64,000 nt of DNA from a virus. Below are positions 49,376-57,126 of the stretch, one piece after another. The notes beneath the pieces were generated by a model. That model was not told the origin of the DNA and did not search any database. It was given only the letters and a program-made list of their open reading frames with translations. The translations under genes and the position numbers were made by a program. The stretch lies in the IMG/VR virus record IMGVR_UViG_3300043788_000049, positions 1-64,000 of that record. One strand, 5' to 3'. How positions within the stretch are numbered: position 1 is the stretch's first letter; the number at the start of each line of letters is the position of its first letter.

Positions 49376-49710
49376 CTTACGCGCCCCTCCAGAGCCTTGA
49401 CCGCCAATCCCAGCGCCGAACTGACCACGAGGCGCTTGGTCGCGTCCTCGATCTCGTCCATGCGGTCGAGGGTCCCACGAACCGTTTGTAGGATTGAGAA
49501 CTCGTTGTCGGCCGGAATGAGGTTTCGATAGTGGCCTTTGTCGGGGACCAGAAAGCCGTCCCGAATCATCCGGCCGATCATCTGTGACGTCCCGCCGATC
49601 GAGGAATAATTAAACTCCGTCATCACGTCTCGGAAACTCGGCGATATGCGATGCTTGGCGATATAGCGCCGGTAGAAGGCCAGGATGTCGTTCTGTTGCT
49701 TGCTGGGCAT
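49372..49710 (-). CDS. LexA-like winged-helix DNA-binding protein (112 aa)
   Basis: ILAFYRRYIAKHRISPSFRD, VMTEFNYSSIGGTSQMIGRM and IRDGFLVPDKG resemble the N-terminal DNA-binding domain of LexA; no peptidase domain is present. It opens the recombination operon and may repress its own promoter and the divergent replication operon. Confidence 0.68.
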   Translation of the reverse strand: MPSKQQNDILAFYRRYIAKHRISPSFRDVMTEFNYSSIGGTSQMIGRMIRDGFLVPDKGHYRNLIPADNEFSILQTVRGTLDRMDEIEDATKRLVVSSALGLAVKALEGRVR

Positions 49711-49755
49711 TAGCCGGCGATCCTCGGTGGGGCCGAAGCGATTTCCATTAAACGT

Positions 49756-49839
49756 GTTCCCTTATGTTCCTTTCCGCCCAATTTAGTTTCCCCATTCGCC
49801 CCGTCAAGCCTTGACGCGCACAATTCCGACTATTTAAGT
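49756..49839. promoter_or_regulatory. Divergent control region with direct repeats
   Basis: Minus promoter: TTGACG (49802-49807), 16-base spacer, TAAATT (49780-49785). Plus promoter: TTGACG (49811-49816) with TTAAGT (49834-49839) at 17 bases. The two -35 boxes face each other in one dyad. GTTCC repeats twice (49756-49760 and 49766-49770) just downstream of the minus -10. This is near the alphaproteobacterial LexA pattern (GTTC-N7-GTTC), with one base less. Confidence 0.55.
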
Positions 49840-49873
49840 GAAAAATTATTTCCACCAGCAAACGGACCAACCA

Positions 49874-50470
49874 ATGTCGGACATCAACGAAGACCAGCCC
49901 CCGAAGCGCAAGCCTGGGCGCCCTCCCGGCTCCAAAAATAAAACCTCGAACGGCGCAGAAGCAGCGCCTTCAAACGGTGAGGGCCACAACATCAAGCCGC
50001 TCACCGACGAGCAAAAGCAAAAGCTCTTTTTCGAGCACGTCGCGAGCTACCAGAAGGCCCTCAAGAAATTCAAGACGGCCCAAGCTGACCTGAAAAATGT
50101 GGGCAAAGTCATCAAGGGCGAAGGCACGAATCTCGCCGATGTGAAGCTGGCGATCGCGCTCGAAGACCCAGACCAAGAGGAAGCGCTACGCGAGCGCATC
50201 CAGTCCCAACTCAAGGTCGCGGCGTGGCTCGGCCTGCCGATCGGCTACCAAGCGGGCCTTTTCTCGGCGCTCCCCGAGGTCAGCAATTCCGATCAGCGGC
50301 ATTTCGAGGATGGCAAGCGCGCCGGCCTCAAAGGCGAATCAGCCAAGCCGCCAGATCACTTCGGGCAAGCGGCGGCCGACCACTGGCTCCAGGGCTATCA
50401 CGTCGGGCAGGCCGTCATCCTCGGCAAGTTCAAGAAGAAGGGCGATGGCGGCGATGAGGCTCACGCCTAA
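49874..50470 (+). CDS. AT-hook protein with Rmf-like C-terminal domain (198 aa)
   Basis: PKRKPGRPPGSKNKTS (about 11-25) is an AT-hook. The middle (YQKALKKFKTAQADLKNVGK) is a coiled coil. The C-terminal FEDGKRAGLKGESAKPPDHF and WLQGYHVGQAVI resemble the ribosome-modulation-factor-like motif (ExGxxAGLxG...WLxGW). First gene of the replication operon. It may bind DNA or ribosomes; not settled. Confidence 0.65.
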   Translation: MSDINEDQPPKRKPGRPPGSKNKTSNGAEAAPSNGEGHNIKPLTDEQKQKLFFEHVASYQKALKKFKTAQADLKNVGKVIKGEGTNLADVKLAIALEDPDQEEALRERIQSQLKVAAWLGLPIGYQAGLFSALPEVSNSDQRHFEDGKRAGLKGESAKPPDHFGQAAADHWLQGYHVGQAVILGKFKKKGDGGDEAHA

Positions 50471-50873
50471 GCGCGACCTGAACCAGGAGGCCCGGGCACA
50501 GGCCGCGATCGTCGATTTCATCAGGACGGTCGCCCCGCAATGCCTCTGCATCCATATCCCCATGGGCGGTCTCCGCACGAAATCGGAGGCCGCCAAGCTC
50601 AAGTGGATGGGAGCGATGGCCGGCGTGCCCGACCTCCTCCTGGTTGACGAACATTCGCTTTGCTACTTCATAGAAATAAAAGGGCTTGAGGGCCGCTTGA
50701 GCGAAAGCCAGCTCGCCTTCCGCGAACTCTGCCGCGCGCGCGGCTGGCCGTGGGGCATCTGCCGATCAATAGAAGACGCGCGGAATTTCCTAGCGCGCTG
50801 GAAAATAGTGAACCGCGAGGTGAAGAATGGCGAAACCGAAGCAGCTACCCAGCGCAGAATACCTGCGAACTAG
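50445..50873 (+). CDS. VRR-NUC nuclease (142 aa)
   Basis: GAMAGVPDLLLVDEHSLCYF then IEIKGLEGRLSESQLAFREL follow the VRR-NUC order (PD...ExK). The family cuts branched or Holliday-type DNA and is common in phages. Start at 50445 follows AGAAGG; ATG 50454 is possible. Its 3' end overlaps the HNH-AP2 gene by 47 bases. Confidence 0.82.
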   Translation: MAAMRLTPKRDLNQEARAQAAIVDFIRTVAPQCLCIHIPMGGLRTKSEAAKLKWMGAMAGVPDLLLVDEHSLCYFIEIKGLEGRLSESQLAFRELCRARGWPWGICRSIEDARNFLARWKIVNREVKNGETEAATQRRIPAN

Positions 50874-51387
50874 GTTTAACTACGATGAAGCCACAGGCAT
50901 TTTAACCTGGAAACCAATAAATGCCTTTATGGGATGGGAGTATTCTTGGAATCGACGTTGCGCGGGTAAGATTGCTGGAGCTATCAGTCTGGGGCATTAC
51001 ATGGTTTCCTTGGCTGGAGTTGGCAGCGTAGGTGCTCATCGTATCATTTGGAAAATAATCCACGGCGAAGACCCTCCGCCGATGCTTGACCACAAAAACA
51101 GAAACCCCCTCATCAATACCTTAGCAAATTTACGCCCAGCTACGGCCGAACAAAACTGCCAGAACGGGCGGCTCCGATCTGACAACACCACGGGCGCGAG
51201 GGGAGTCTATCTTCACGAAAGCGGTCGATATCGTGTCCTCATCACCGCAGCCCACAAACAACACCACATCGGTTATTTCGCCACATTAGAAGAAGCCGTT
51301 GCCGCTCGAAAAATTGCGGCCGAGAAGCTTCATGGCGAATTTGCATCTCACCTTGCAGGGGATATTCATGGGGCCAGCGCCGCTTAG
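50827..51387 (+). CDS. HNH homing endonuclease with AP2 domain (186 aa)
   Basis: NYDEATGILTWKPINAF, AHRIIWKIIHGEDPPPMLDH, KNRNPLINTLANLRPATAEQ and the AP2 end GARGVYLHESGRYRVLI, GYFATLEEAVAARKIA. AT-rich. Starts inside the 3' end of the VRR-NUC gene. The next small gene begins inside its own 3' end. Confidence 0.87.
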   Translation: MAKPKQLPSAEYLRTRFNYDEATGILTWKPINAFMGWEYSWNRRCAGKIAGAISLGHYMVSLAGVGSVGAHRIIWKIIHGEDPPPMLDHKNRNPLINTLANLRPATAEQNCQNGRLRSDNTTGARGVYLHESGRYRVLITAAHKQHHIGYFATLEEAVAARKIAAEKLHGEFASHLAGDIHGASAA

Positions 51388-51574
51388 CCATAGCGCACAT
51401 GTCGCCGACTATTATCGCCACCACGCATTCGCGAACCGCGAATCACCCGCCGAATATTTCCGGCTCCATCGCCACCGCCGCACCCACCTGATTCTCTCCG
51501 GGGCGCCGATTCGATTCGTCGAGAAGCAGATCAGGATGCCGCGCGAGCCATCGCGGCCTGTGGAAAACCCTTAG
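51368..51574 (+). CDS. Small His/Arg-rich hypothetical protein (68 aa)
   Basis: MGPAPLSHSAHVADYYRHHA then FANRESPAEYFRLHRHRRTH. Start follows AGGGG. Not recognised. Confidence 0.5.
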   Translation: MGPAPLSHSAHVADYYRHHAFANRESPAEYFRLHRHRRTHLILSGAPIRFVEKQIRMPREPSRPVENP

Positions 51575-51761
51575 AAATCCGAGAGCAGACGATGGCTTAT
51601 TGACGGCGAGCCAAAAGCTTGCCTACAAAATGCAGATCGGGCCACTCCAGCCAGAAGTGAGCCCGATCCTGGATATCAACGTGTGCGCCCGGTGACATCT
51701 TGAATAAGCTTTCACCATACTTTTATTGCGGTTTCAAGTCGGCTCGCGAGGTATTGTCCTC
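51575..51761 (+). promoter_or_regulatory. Leader of the replication gene
   Basis: No gene. A stem-loop (51636-51667, ATCGGGC with GCCCGAT) may regulate the GTG-started gene at 51762. No clear promoter was recognised. Confidence 0.4.
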
Positions 51762-52586
51762 GTGAGTTTCGATCCAACCCTTATTGCCGATCTCGTTCGA
51801 TCTGGCACAGACCCCGATCTGATCGCCAGAGTAGCCGCGGCACTGACGGCCTTTCCAGTGTGCAGCGCAATAGCACCCGTTAGCGAACGGGAGCAAGCTA
51901 CAGATGATGACCGGCAAAAAGTGCGGCGCGAGGCTGCAGCAAAACGTCAGGCGCGGTGTCGGGAGCGCCGCCGAGAGGCCGAGAGAGGGGCCCTCACAGC
52001 GTTACTTTTGCGTGACGCAGAGCGTGACGTCACGCGTGACAAAGCGTTACTTTTGCGTGACGTCACGCCCCCCGAAGCCTCGCGTGCGCGCGCGTTCTCT
52101 GTTGTCGAAGAAGAAGATAATTACCCCCCAGGTGCTTCGCACCTCCCTACCCCCACGAAAGAACTCAGCGTGACAAGCGTGACTATTCCTGACAACTCTG
52201 TTGACCTTTTTGGAGACAAACTAAAGTCGAAGGCCCTCATCAGAGCCGAGGGTAATCAAGCCCTGCTCGATCGCATCACAGGCTTGTGGAACGCTTGGGC
52301 GGTGCAACATGGATCACCGCAGGTCCAAGGCTTGACCAAAGCGCGTGGCGTCCATTGCCGGCGGCGCATTGCCGATTTGATGGAATTTGGGCCAAAGACA
52401 CCAGAGGAAGCTTTCAAATTCCTGCTCACAAAATGCGATCAATCTTTTTTTGCGCATGGCGCATCGAGAGCGCCGCTGAAATTCAATCAGCTAATGCGAG
52501 AAGACTTCATGATCGAAATGATCGAAGACGGTTTTATTTACAGAAAGCCGAACGGAGAAAAAAAATGGTCAAACGGAAAGATCTGA
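51762..52586 (+). CDS. Probable replication initiator / primosome protein (274 aa, GTG start)
   Basis: An N-terminal region with Arg/Ala-rich helices (KVRREAAAKRQARCRERRRE), an Asp/Arg repeat region that coincides with DNA repeats, and a C-terminal domain (LLDRITGLWNAWAVQHGSPQ, PLKFNQLMREDFMIEMIEDG) like phage replication proteins that load helicase. It begins with GTG behind a GAGG site. The adjacent gene downstream is in the same operon. Confidence 0.62.
   Translation: MSFDPTLIADLVRSGTDPDLIARVAAALTAFPVCSAIAPVSEREQATDDDRQKVRREAAAKRQARCRERRREAERGALTALLLRDAERDVTRDKALLLRDVTPPEASRARAFSVVEEEDNYPPGASHLPTPTKELSVTSVTIPDNSVDLFGDKLKSKALIRAEGNQALLDRITGLWNAWAVQHGSPQVQGLTKARGVHCRRRIADLMEFGPKTPEEAFKFLLTKCDQSFFAHGASRAPLKFNQLMREDFMIEMIEDGFIYRKPNGEKKWSNGKI
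51999..52068 (+). repeat. Origin-like direct repeats and palindromes inside the replication gene
   Basis: An 18-base repeat (GCGTTACTTTTGCGTGACG) occurs at 51999 and 52044, spaced 45 bases. The 14-base perfect palindrome GCGTGACGTCACGC occurs at 52022-52035 and 52055-52068. Repeats inside an initiator gene (as in lambda O) often form the origin. The encoded peptide ALLLRD is repeated as a result. Confidence 0.55.
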
Positions 52587-53155
52587 CGGTCATCGCAGGG
52601 GGCGGCGGCGTAGGTTCGGGCCCGACGACGAAGGGGAATTATCAGGCGCGCGCCTTGGAGTTCATTAAGACGAGGGGCCTTGGCAAGGGCTTCGTGATCC
52701 GCACCGCATATCCGCTGGGCGAGCCGTCGAAGTGGCCTGTCAGGGATTTCCCGATGACCGAGGCGCAATGGAACGCTTGGATGATTTATCTGGCGCGGAT
52801 TAATTTCAAAACGCATTTCGTTCGGTCGCAGGGCTTGATGACGGTGCCGGCGGAGTGGCCCGAAGAATTTGATTCTGACGCGCCACTGAGTGACCGGGAT
52901 TATCGACCGCTACCGAAGCCGTCCAGGGACTATCGGCCAGAAATTGCCAGGATGATGAAGGAGCTTGCCGCCTCGATCCAGTCCACAGCGGACGAGCGCC
53001 GGGCCGCAGCGAATCCACCGAGGACGCCCGAGCAGCACGAAGCGCATCTGGCGGCCTTGAGAACTAAATATTACGACAAGCCTATCACCGAGCCGCTCCA
53101 CCCGGCGATGCTCAAGCGGCCACCGGAGGCCGACTTTCCGGTCGAGGGGATTTAA
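52565..53155 (+). CDS. Hypothetical protein in replication operon (196 aa)
   Basis: GNYQARALEFIKTRGLGKGF, DFPMTEAQWNAWMIYLARIN; a helical C-terminal part (PEIARMMKELAASIQ). Not recognised. Start overlaps the end of the replication gene by 22 bases and follows GGAG. Confidence 0.6.
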   Translation: MVKRKDLTVIAGGGGVGSGPTTKGNYQARALEFIKTRGLGKGFVIRTAYPLGEPSKWPVRDFPMTEAQWNAWMIYLARINFKTHFVRSQGLMTVPAEWPEEFDSDAPLSDRDYRPLPKPSRDYRPEIARMMKELAASIQSTADERRAAANPPRTPEQHEAHLAALRTKYYDKPITEPLHPAMLKRPPEADFPVEGI

Positions 53156-53367
53156 TGCCTGTGCTTCCGGTCCCGCCATCCCTTACCCAAGGGCTTCTTG
53201 AACCGGAAGGGCCATTCCTCCGCGCGGAGTTTGCGACGCCGTATCCCGCCAACCCAAGTAGTAAGGCCGATGACGAGCATCACCAGGGCCATGAGGATGA
53301 TAGCGAGCACGGCGCCCCCAGGATCAACAGGGGCGCTCACTGGCGGCAAGGTGACTTCGGTGGTCAT
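53152..53367 (-). CDS. Small membrane protein with basic tail (71 aa)
   Basis: A hydrophobic helix (VLAIILMALVMLVIGLTTWV, about 20-42) and a strongly basic C-terminus. Converges on the replication operon with four bases of overlap. A possible lysis-region component; not recognised. Confidence 0.58.
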   Translation of the reverse strand: MTTEVTLPPVSAPVDPGGAVLAIILMALVMLVIGLTTWVGGIRRRKLRAEEWPFRFKKPLGKGWRDRKHRH

Positions 53368-53372
53368 CGACC

Positions 53373-53750
53373 CTACTGCGCGCCCTCGTGCGGGCCTCCG
53401 TCGATCTTATTGAGGCGCTGGAGCACGGTCTCCCAATGCTTCTTGTTGTCCGCCGCTTCGAGGGTCCGCTGGGCCTGCACGGCGCTTAGGGTCTGGGAGA
53501 GCGTCGCGAAGTTAGAGCTAAGGCTATTCAGGTGGACCTTCATGCCCTGATCGGGATCGGCGATGGTTGTTATGACTTGATTGATGGCCTTCCCGTGGTC
53601 TGCAAGGGTCGTCTTCTGATCCTGTTGGGTCCATTGGATTTGGGACAGGGAGATGTCGTGGTCGTGGGTTTCTTTCACGATCCAGAGGACGCCGGATGCG
53701 ATGACCGTCGTGGCAATGCCCGAGACGATCTTGCCAACGCTGATGTCCAT
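53373..53750 (-). CDS. N-anchored coiled-coil protein (125 aa)
   Basis: VGKIVSGIATTVIASGVLWI is a transmembrane helix; the remainder is a Gln/Asn/Leu-rich coiled coil. Such anchored coiled coils occur among inner-membrane spanins, but no partner was identified. Confidence 0.6.
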   Translation of the reverse strand: MDISVGKIVSGIATTVIASGVLWIVKETHDHDISLSQIQWTQQDQKTTLADHGKAINQVITTIADPDQGMKVHLNSLSSNFATLSQTLSAVQAQRTLEAADNKKHWETVLQRLNKIDGGPHEGAQ

Positions 53751-53757
53751 TTGCCCC

Positions 53758-54345
53758 TCACGGATGCCGTGTGAAAACTTCAAAGGTCATGACCAGCGCG
53801 TAGATTAGCCCACCGGCGCCGATAATGTAACCCCAGAGGTCGCCCCGGCCCGCGCCGCGCGCCTCTATCACCGTGAGGCGATCCTTCATGTCGTCGATGA
53901 CCGACGTCAGCCCATCCACCTGCTTGGTGAACAACTGCTCAGTCTTTGTGATCGAATCCTTGGTGTTGTCGTTCTGAAGATCAACCAAAGTCTGGGCGGC
54001 TTTCAGCGCCGCATCGAGGGCCGTCTGCTTATAGGTGTCGGATTGAGTGAGGCGTGTCCCAAGCTCGGTGAACCGGGTCCCGACGCCGACGAACTTTTCC
54101 TCATGAAGTAGCTTAAGGCTCTCGATCTTTGCCTCAGTCAGGTCACTGACATTCTTGGCCGCGATGTCGACGTGCCGCGTGATCGTAATTTCCACGTCCT
54201 TGCTGATCTTCTCCATAGAATCGAGACGAACTTCTAGCTTCTCCCGGAGGGCGTTTGTGGCCTTCTCGACCAGCTCGTTGGTGAGCGTCGTCGGGTCGGG
54301 GATCGGCCGGACGATCATGTTCGGCGCGTCGTTGGCGGCGGCCAT
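53758..54345 (-). CDS. C-anchored coiled-coil protein (195 aa)
   Basis: Long helices (LTNELVEKATNALREKLEVR, LLHEEKFVGVGTRFTELGTR) and a C-terminal transmembrane helix (GYIIGAGGLIYALVMTFEVF). A recurrent phage protein type near lysis genes. TGATG overlap with the peptide upstream. Confidence 0.6.
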   Translation of the reverse strand: MAAANDAPNMIVRPIPDPTTLTNELVEKATNALREKLEVRLDSMEKISKDVEITITRHVDIAAKNVSDLTEAKIESLKLLHEEKFVGVGTRFTELGTRLTQSDTYKQTALDAALKAAQTLVDLQNDNTKDSITKTEQLFTKQVDGLTSVIDDMKDRLTVIEARGAGRGDLWGYIIGAGGLIYALVMTFEVFTRHP

Positions 54346-54488
54346 CAAATCCTCCCCGTTATGGCGAGGATGATGACCACGACCAGGATAACGCCGACGA
54401 GGCTTAGGCCGCCGCCAACGCCAGCCCCGACATAGCCGAAGCCGCCAAAGATAACGATCAGCAGGAGAAGGATGAGGAGGAGGGGCAT
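54345..54488 (-). CDS. DUF3309-like small membrane protein (47 aa)
   Basis: MPLLLILLLLIVIFGGFGYV then a Gly-rich loop and VGVILVVVIILAITGRI: two hydrophobic segments joined by a glycine-rich turn, like the DUF3309 family. Ends in TGATG with the next gene. Confidence 0.6.
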   Translation of the reverse strand: MPLLLILLLLIVIFGGFGYVGAGVGGGLSLVGVILVVVIILAITGRI

Positions 54489-54489
54489 G

Positions 54490-54582
54490 TTATTGCAGGA
54501 GCCTCCCCGCCGTCTCAACGAGGATCACGCCGATGAAGCCCAGGAAGAAAGCCAGGATGCCGCTGGCGAACCGATCAATCAT
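54490..54582 (-). CDS. Tiny membrane peptide (30 aa)
   Basis: MIDRFASGILAFFLGFIGVI then LVETAGRLLQ: one transmembrane helix. ATGA overlap with the gene upstream. Confidence 0.5.
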   Translation of the reverse strand: MIDRFASGILAFFLGFIGVILVETAGRLLQ

Positions 54583-54803
54583 GGCCGTCTCCTTCGCGGC
54601 TCAAAGGCCCATTCCATCAACGCCTTCTTCAACCTACGCCATTCCCGCACGTCTGCGTTCCGGGGGTTCGCCCTGGCTATGTCCTCCACGCTCTTACCGG
54701 GTTCTATGAAGGCAACGCGGCGCGCGGCCGCCTTCGCCTGCTCAATCAGGATGACGCGACGCCGTCGATGGGCGTCGTCACCCAAGCAATGTCGCAGCTC
54801 CAA
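54579..54803 (-). CDS. Small basic protein (74 aa)
   Basis: Arg/Ala-rich (VILIEQAKAAARRVAFIEPG, WRRLKKALMEWAFEPR). The stop overlaps the next start. Not recognised; the start is uncertain. Confidence 0.5.
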   Translation of the reverse strand: MELRHCLGDDAHRRRRVILIEQAKAAARRVAFIEPGKSVEDIARANPRNADVREWRRLKKALMEWAFEPRRRRP

Positions 54804-55041
54804 GGGGGAAGAGTTGGACTAGATGCACACACTCGATCAGCATGAAGAAGACGACGATGATCGCGATGATCACCGCTCCCCAGATCAAGATGTTGATCGC
54901 CCCCATCACAAGGCCGCCGGACGCGCCGAGCGCCGAGAGGATGGTCGGGAGAACCAGCTTGACGAACGCCACAACCATGCAAACGACCACGAGCACGATC
55001 AGAATATGCTCGATCCAAGAGAGTGATGCACAGCCGCCCAT
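54778..55041 (-). CDS. Membrane protein with two helices (87 aa)
   Basis: HILIVLVVVCMVVAFVKLVL and INILIWGAVIIAIIVVFFML are transmembrane helices. A holin-type candidate by size and topology, but the other candidate at 58163 has a better match. Confidence 0.58.
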   Translation of the reverse strand: MGGCASLSWIEHILIVLVVVCMVVAFVKLVLPTILSALGASGGLVMGAINILIWGAVIIAIIVVFFMLIECVHLVQLFPLGAATLLG

Positions 55042-55057
55042 GGCAGTTGTCCTTCTG

Positions 55058-55258
55058 TTACTTCTGGCCCGGCCTCGGTTCGCTTGGCCCAGGCTTGAAG
55101 GTCGAAAACCAAGTCTTCAGACGCCCGGCTGAAGCGTCGAGCGCCGCGTCAACATGAGCCAGGGCGTCGGCGCCCTTGTTCAGGCCCGCGACCAAATCCG
55201 CTCGGAGCGCGGCAAGCTCCGCATCGATCTTCGCCATCGCCGTAGTGTGGTCGGTCAT
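55058..55258 (-). CDS. Small helical protein (66 aa)
   Basis: MTDHTTAMAKIDAELAALRA, an Ala/Leu-rich helix, probably coiled coil. Not recognised. Confidence 0.55.
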   Translation of the reverse strand: MTDHTTAMAKIDAELAALRADLVAGLNKGADALAHVDAALDASAGRLKTWFSTFKPGPSEPRPGQK

Positions 55259-55261
55259 CGC

Positions 55262-55597
55262 TCACGGTCCCTTTGCTGGCGGCGTTGAGGCCGCAGCCAC
55301 CGCCGAATTGAGCGCCGTCACCTGCGTGTTGATCTGCTGCACAATCGCTTCGACGGCAGCGTCGGGGGTCCCAGCCGTCGCGGCGCCCAACTGAGTGAGG
55401 AGAGACGAGATTTCCGTCGTGGCGCTCGTGATCGCCGTGGTGAGAGAGGCCATGGAAGCCTGGAGGTCGGTAAGAGCGGACATGATGGCAGTTCCTTGCT
55501 TGATGAGAAGCGCGAGAGAAGCCGAAATATTCTTCTGGCCCGCCAGAATGGCGTTCAGTTGTTGGTAGGTGGAGGGCCCGAAGCCGTCGTCACTCAT
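55262..55597 (-). CDS. Coiled-coil protein (111 aa)
   Basis: STYQQLNAILAGQKNISASL, then Ser/Thr/Ala-rich helices, like phage proteins of unknown role that occur near tail and lysis genes. Confidence 0.58.
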   Translation of the reverse strand: MSDDGFGPSTYQQLNAILAGQKNISASLALLIKQGTAIMSALTDLQASMASLTTAITSATTEISSLLTQLGAATAGTPDAAVEAIVQQINTQVTALNSAVAAASTPPAKGP

Positions 55598-55657
55598 CCC
55601 ATTGGTATACGCTAAAGTTCTGGAGAACCCAAGACGGTCGTATACCTACGGAGATAC

Positions 55658-56428
55658 TCAGACCGAGAGCTGGCCGCCGCCCATCGCCTGATAGGCTGCG
55701 ACGATCTGGGCATAGGCAAGTTTGTTCGGGGCTGCGCCATTTGCTGCAATCCAATCCTTGGAAAGAATGCAATAGCTTTCCTCGACATAGGTGTCCCACC
55801 ACGCCCAAGTAAGTTGCTTAAGGCCGCCCCATGTGATGCAGGTAAGGCCGCGAAGAGTATATGAAATCGTCAAAAAACAATGTCCCCCCCATGAGCCGGG
55901 TTTGCCTCTGCCGACAGGACCGCCAGCCGGGACATCCCAAACATCCTGTGTTTGAGCCGAAAGCGGCATGGCAGCCCCGGTATAGACGCCGCCGAAAATT
56001 TCGATCCCATCCCTCACGCTTTCCTGGTTTTCAGGAGCCACGGCGACAAAGGCATCCGGCTTATGGCCCGCTAGACCGTTTTTGACCCACCACGTCAAAA
56101 CATCTGCGCAGACACCGCCAACGTCCGATGTCGGATCGGAGGGGTCGTAACCACAGGATGCCTCATACATGGTCTCAACGGAAATGTCGGGCGGAGTAAA
56201 TTCGGAACTAGCATTTAATGTCCAGACTTGTTCCTGGTGGCCAGCAGCAGCGCAGGTGCAATCACTGATTCGGTCGTTCAGGAGGACTCCCCAACTCGTC
56301 ACGTCACGCGACCAATCGCAAACGTCCGGAGCCAGTGGAAGTTTTGCCGTATATGCCGATAGCAATGGCAATCCTGGTAGCGGTTTCACTGGCAGGCGGC
56401 CGAGTTTCATCGCAGAATGGTCAGCCAT
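55658..56428 (-). CDS. Papain-fold-like cysteine peptidase candidate (256 aa)
   Basis: LLNDRISDCTCAAAGHQEQV (catalytic Cys57 or 59 at a helix start), a His in SWGGHCFLTISYT and an Asn/Trp region follow the papain order. The family occurs in phage and bacterial genomes beside lysis or tail genes. The start at 56428 (MADHSAMK) is chosen by ribosome site GGGAGAA. Catalytic function not proven. Confidence 0.58.
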   Translation of the reverse strand: MADHSAMKLGRLPVKPLPGLPLLSAYTAKLPLAPDVCDWSRDVTSWGVLLNDRISDCTCAAAGHQEQVWTLNASSEFTPPDISVETMYEASCGYDPSDPTSDVGGVCADVLTWWVKNGLAGHKPDAFVAVAPENQESVRDGIEIFGGVYTGAAMPLSAQTQDVWDVPAGGPVGRGKPGSWGGHCFLTISYTLRGLTCITWGGLKQLTWAWWDTYVEESYCILSKDWIAANGAAPNKLAYAQIVAAYQAMGGGQLSV

Positions 56429-56451
56429 TGAATTTCTCCCAAGCCCTATGT

Positions 56452-56495
56452 TAAAAATGACGGAGCCGTAGGACGCGCTAACGCCCAACGGCTCC
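56452..56495 (-). terminator. Rho-independent terminator
   Basis: On the minus strand an eight-base-pair stem (GGAGCCGT with ACGGCTCC) is followed by GTCATTTTT. It lies in the gap between the peptidase gene and the antisense HNH gene. It ends the minus transcript that runs through the HNH locus from 57344. Confidence 0.6.
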
Positions 56496-56523
56496 TTGAC
56501 ACTGAGCCTTCGTGAGAGGTCCA

Positions 56524-57126
56524 ATGCCATCCCTCAAAATATGCTCGATCCAAGGCTGCAGCAAACGCGTTGCGGGACGCGGATGGTGTATGACCCACTA
56601 TTCCCGCTGGCGCATCAATGGCGATCCCCTGATCGTCCATTGCGTGATACCCCCAAAGGAAGCCGTTAAGCAATTCTTCGAAAAAGCGCTTTCTTATTGC
56701 GGCGAAGAATGCCTGATTTGGCCCTACAGTCGCGATCGGATGGGCTATGCGACAATGCACCGAGGCAAAGAAGCGCCCAACAATACCTGTTTTGTTTCCC
56801 GGCGTATTTGTTATGCAGTTCATGGGGCACCCCCAACGCCCAAGCACGAGGCCGCTCATTCGTGTGGCAAAGGTGGCCTTGGGTGCATCGCCCCGTTGCA
56901 TTTGAGATGGGCGACGCACCGGGAAAATGTCCACGACGGGTTTATCCACGGCACCATAGGTCGCGGGGAGACCCATCGCGGAGCCAAGCTTACCGACGCT
57001 GCGGTGAGGGAAATACGGTTGCTCGCTCCAGTGCTCACACATAAAGAAATTGCTCGGCGTTTCGGCGTAGCGGCCGCAACCATTGATTACGTGGTATGCC
57101 GCAGGACTTGGCGTCACGTCCTCTGA
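56524..57126 (+). CDS. HNH homing endonuclease, antisense to neighbours (200 aa)
   Basis: ICSIQGCSKRVAGRGWCMTH (zinc-binding, 6-25), SRRICYAVHGAPPTPKHEAA, HSCGKGGLGCIAPLHLRWAT, HRENVHDGF (HNH) and a C-terminal NUMOD-like helix region (GAKLTDAAVREIRLLAPVLT). The only plus-strand gene between 53.2 kb and the right edge. Likely a recent insertion. Confidence 0.83.
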   Translation: MPSLKICSIQGCSKRVAGRGWCMTHYSRWRINGDPLIVHCVIPPKEAVKQFFEKALSYCGEECLIWPYSRDRMGYATMHRGKEAPNNTCFVSRRICYAVHGAPPTPKHEAAHSCGKGGLGCIAPLHLRWATHRENVHDGFIHGTIGRGETHRGAKLTDAAVREIRLLAPVLTHKEIARRFGVAAATIDYVVCRRTWRHVL

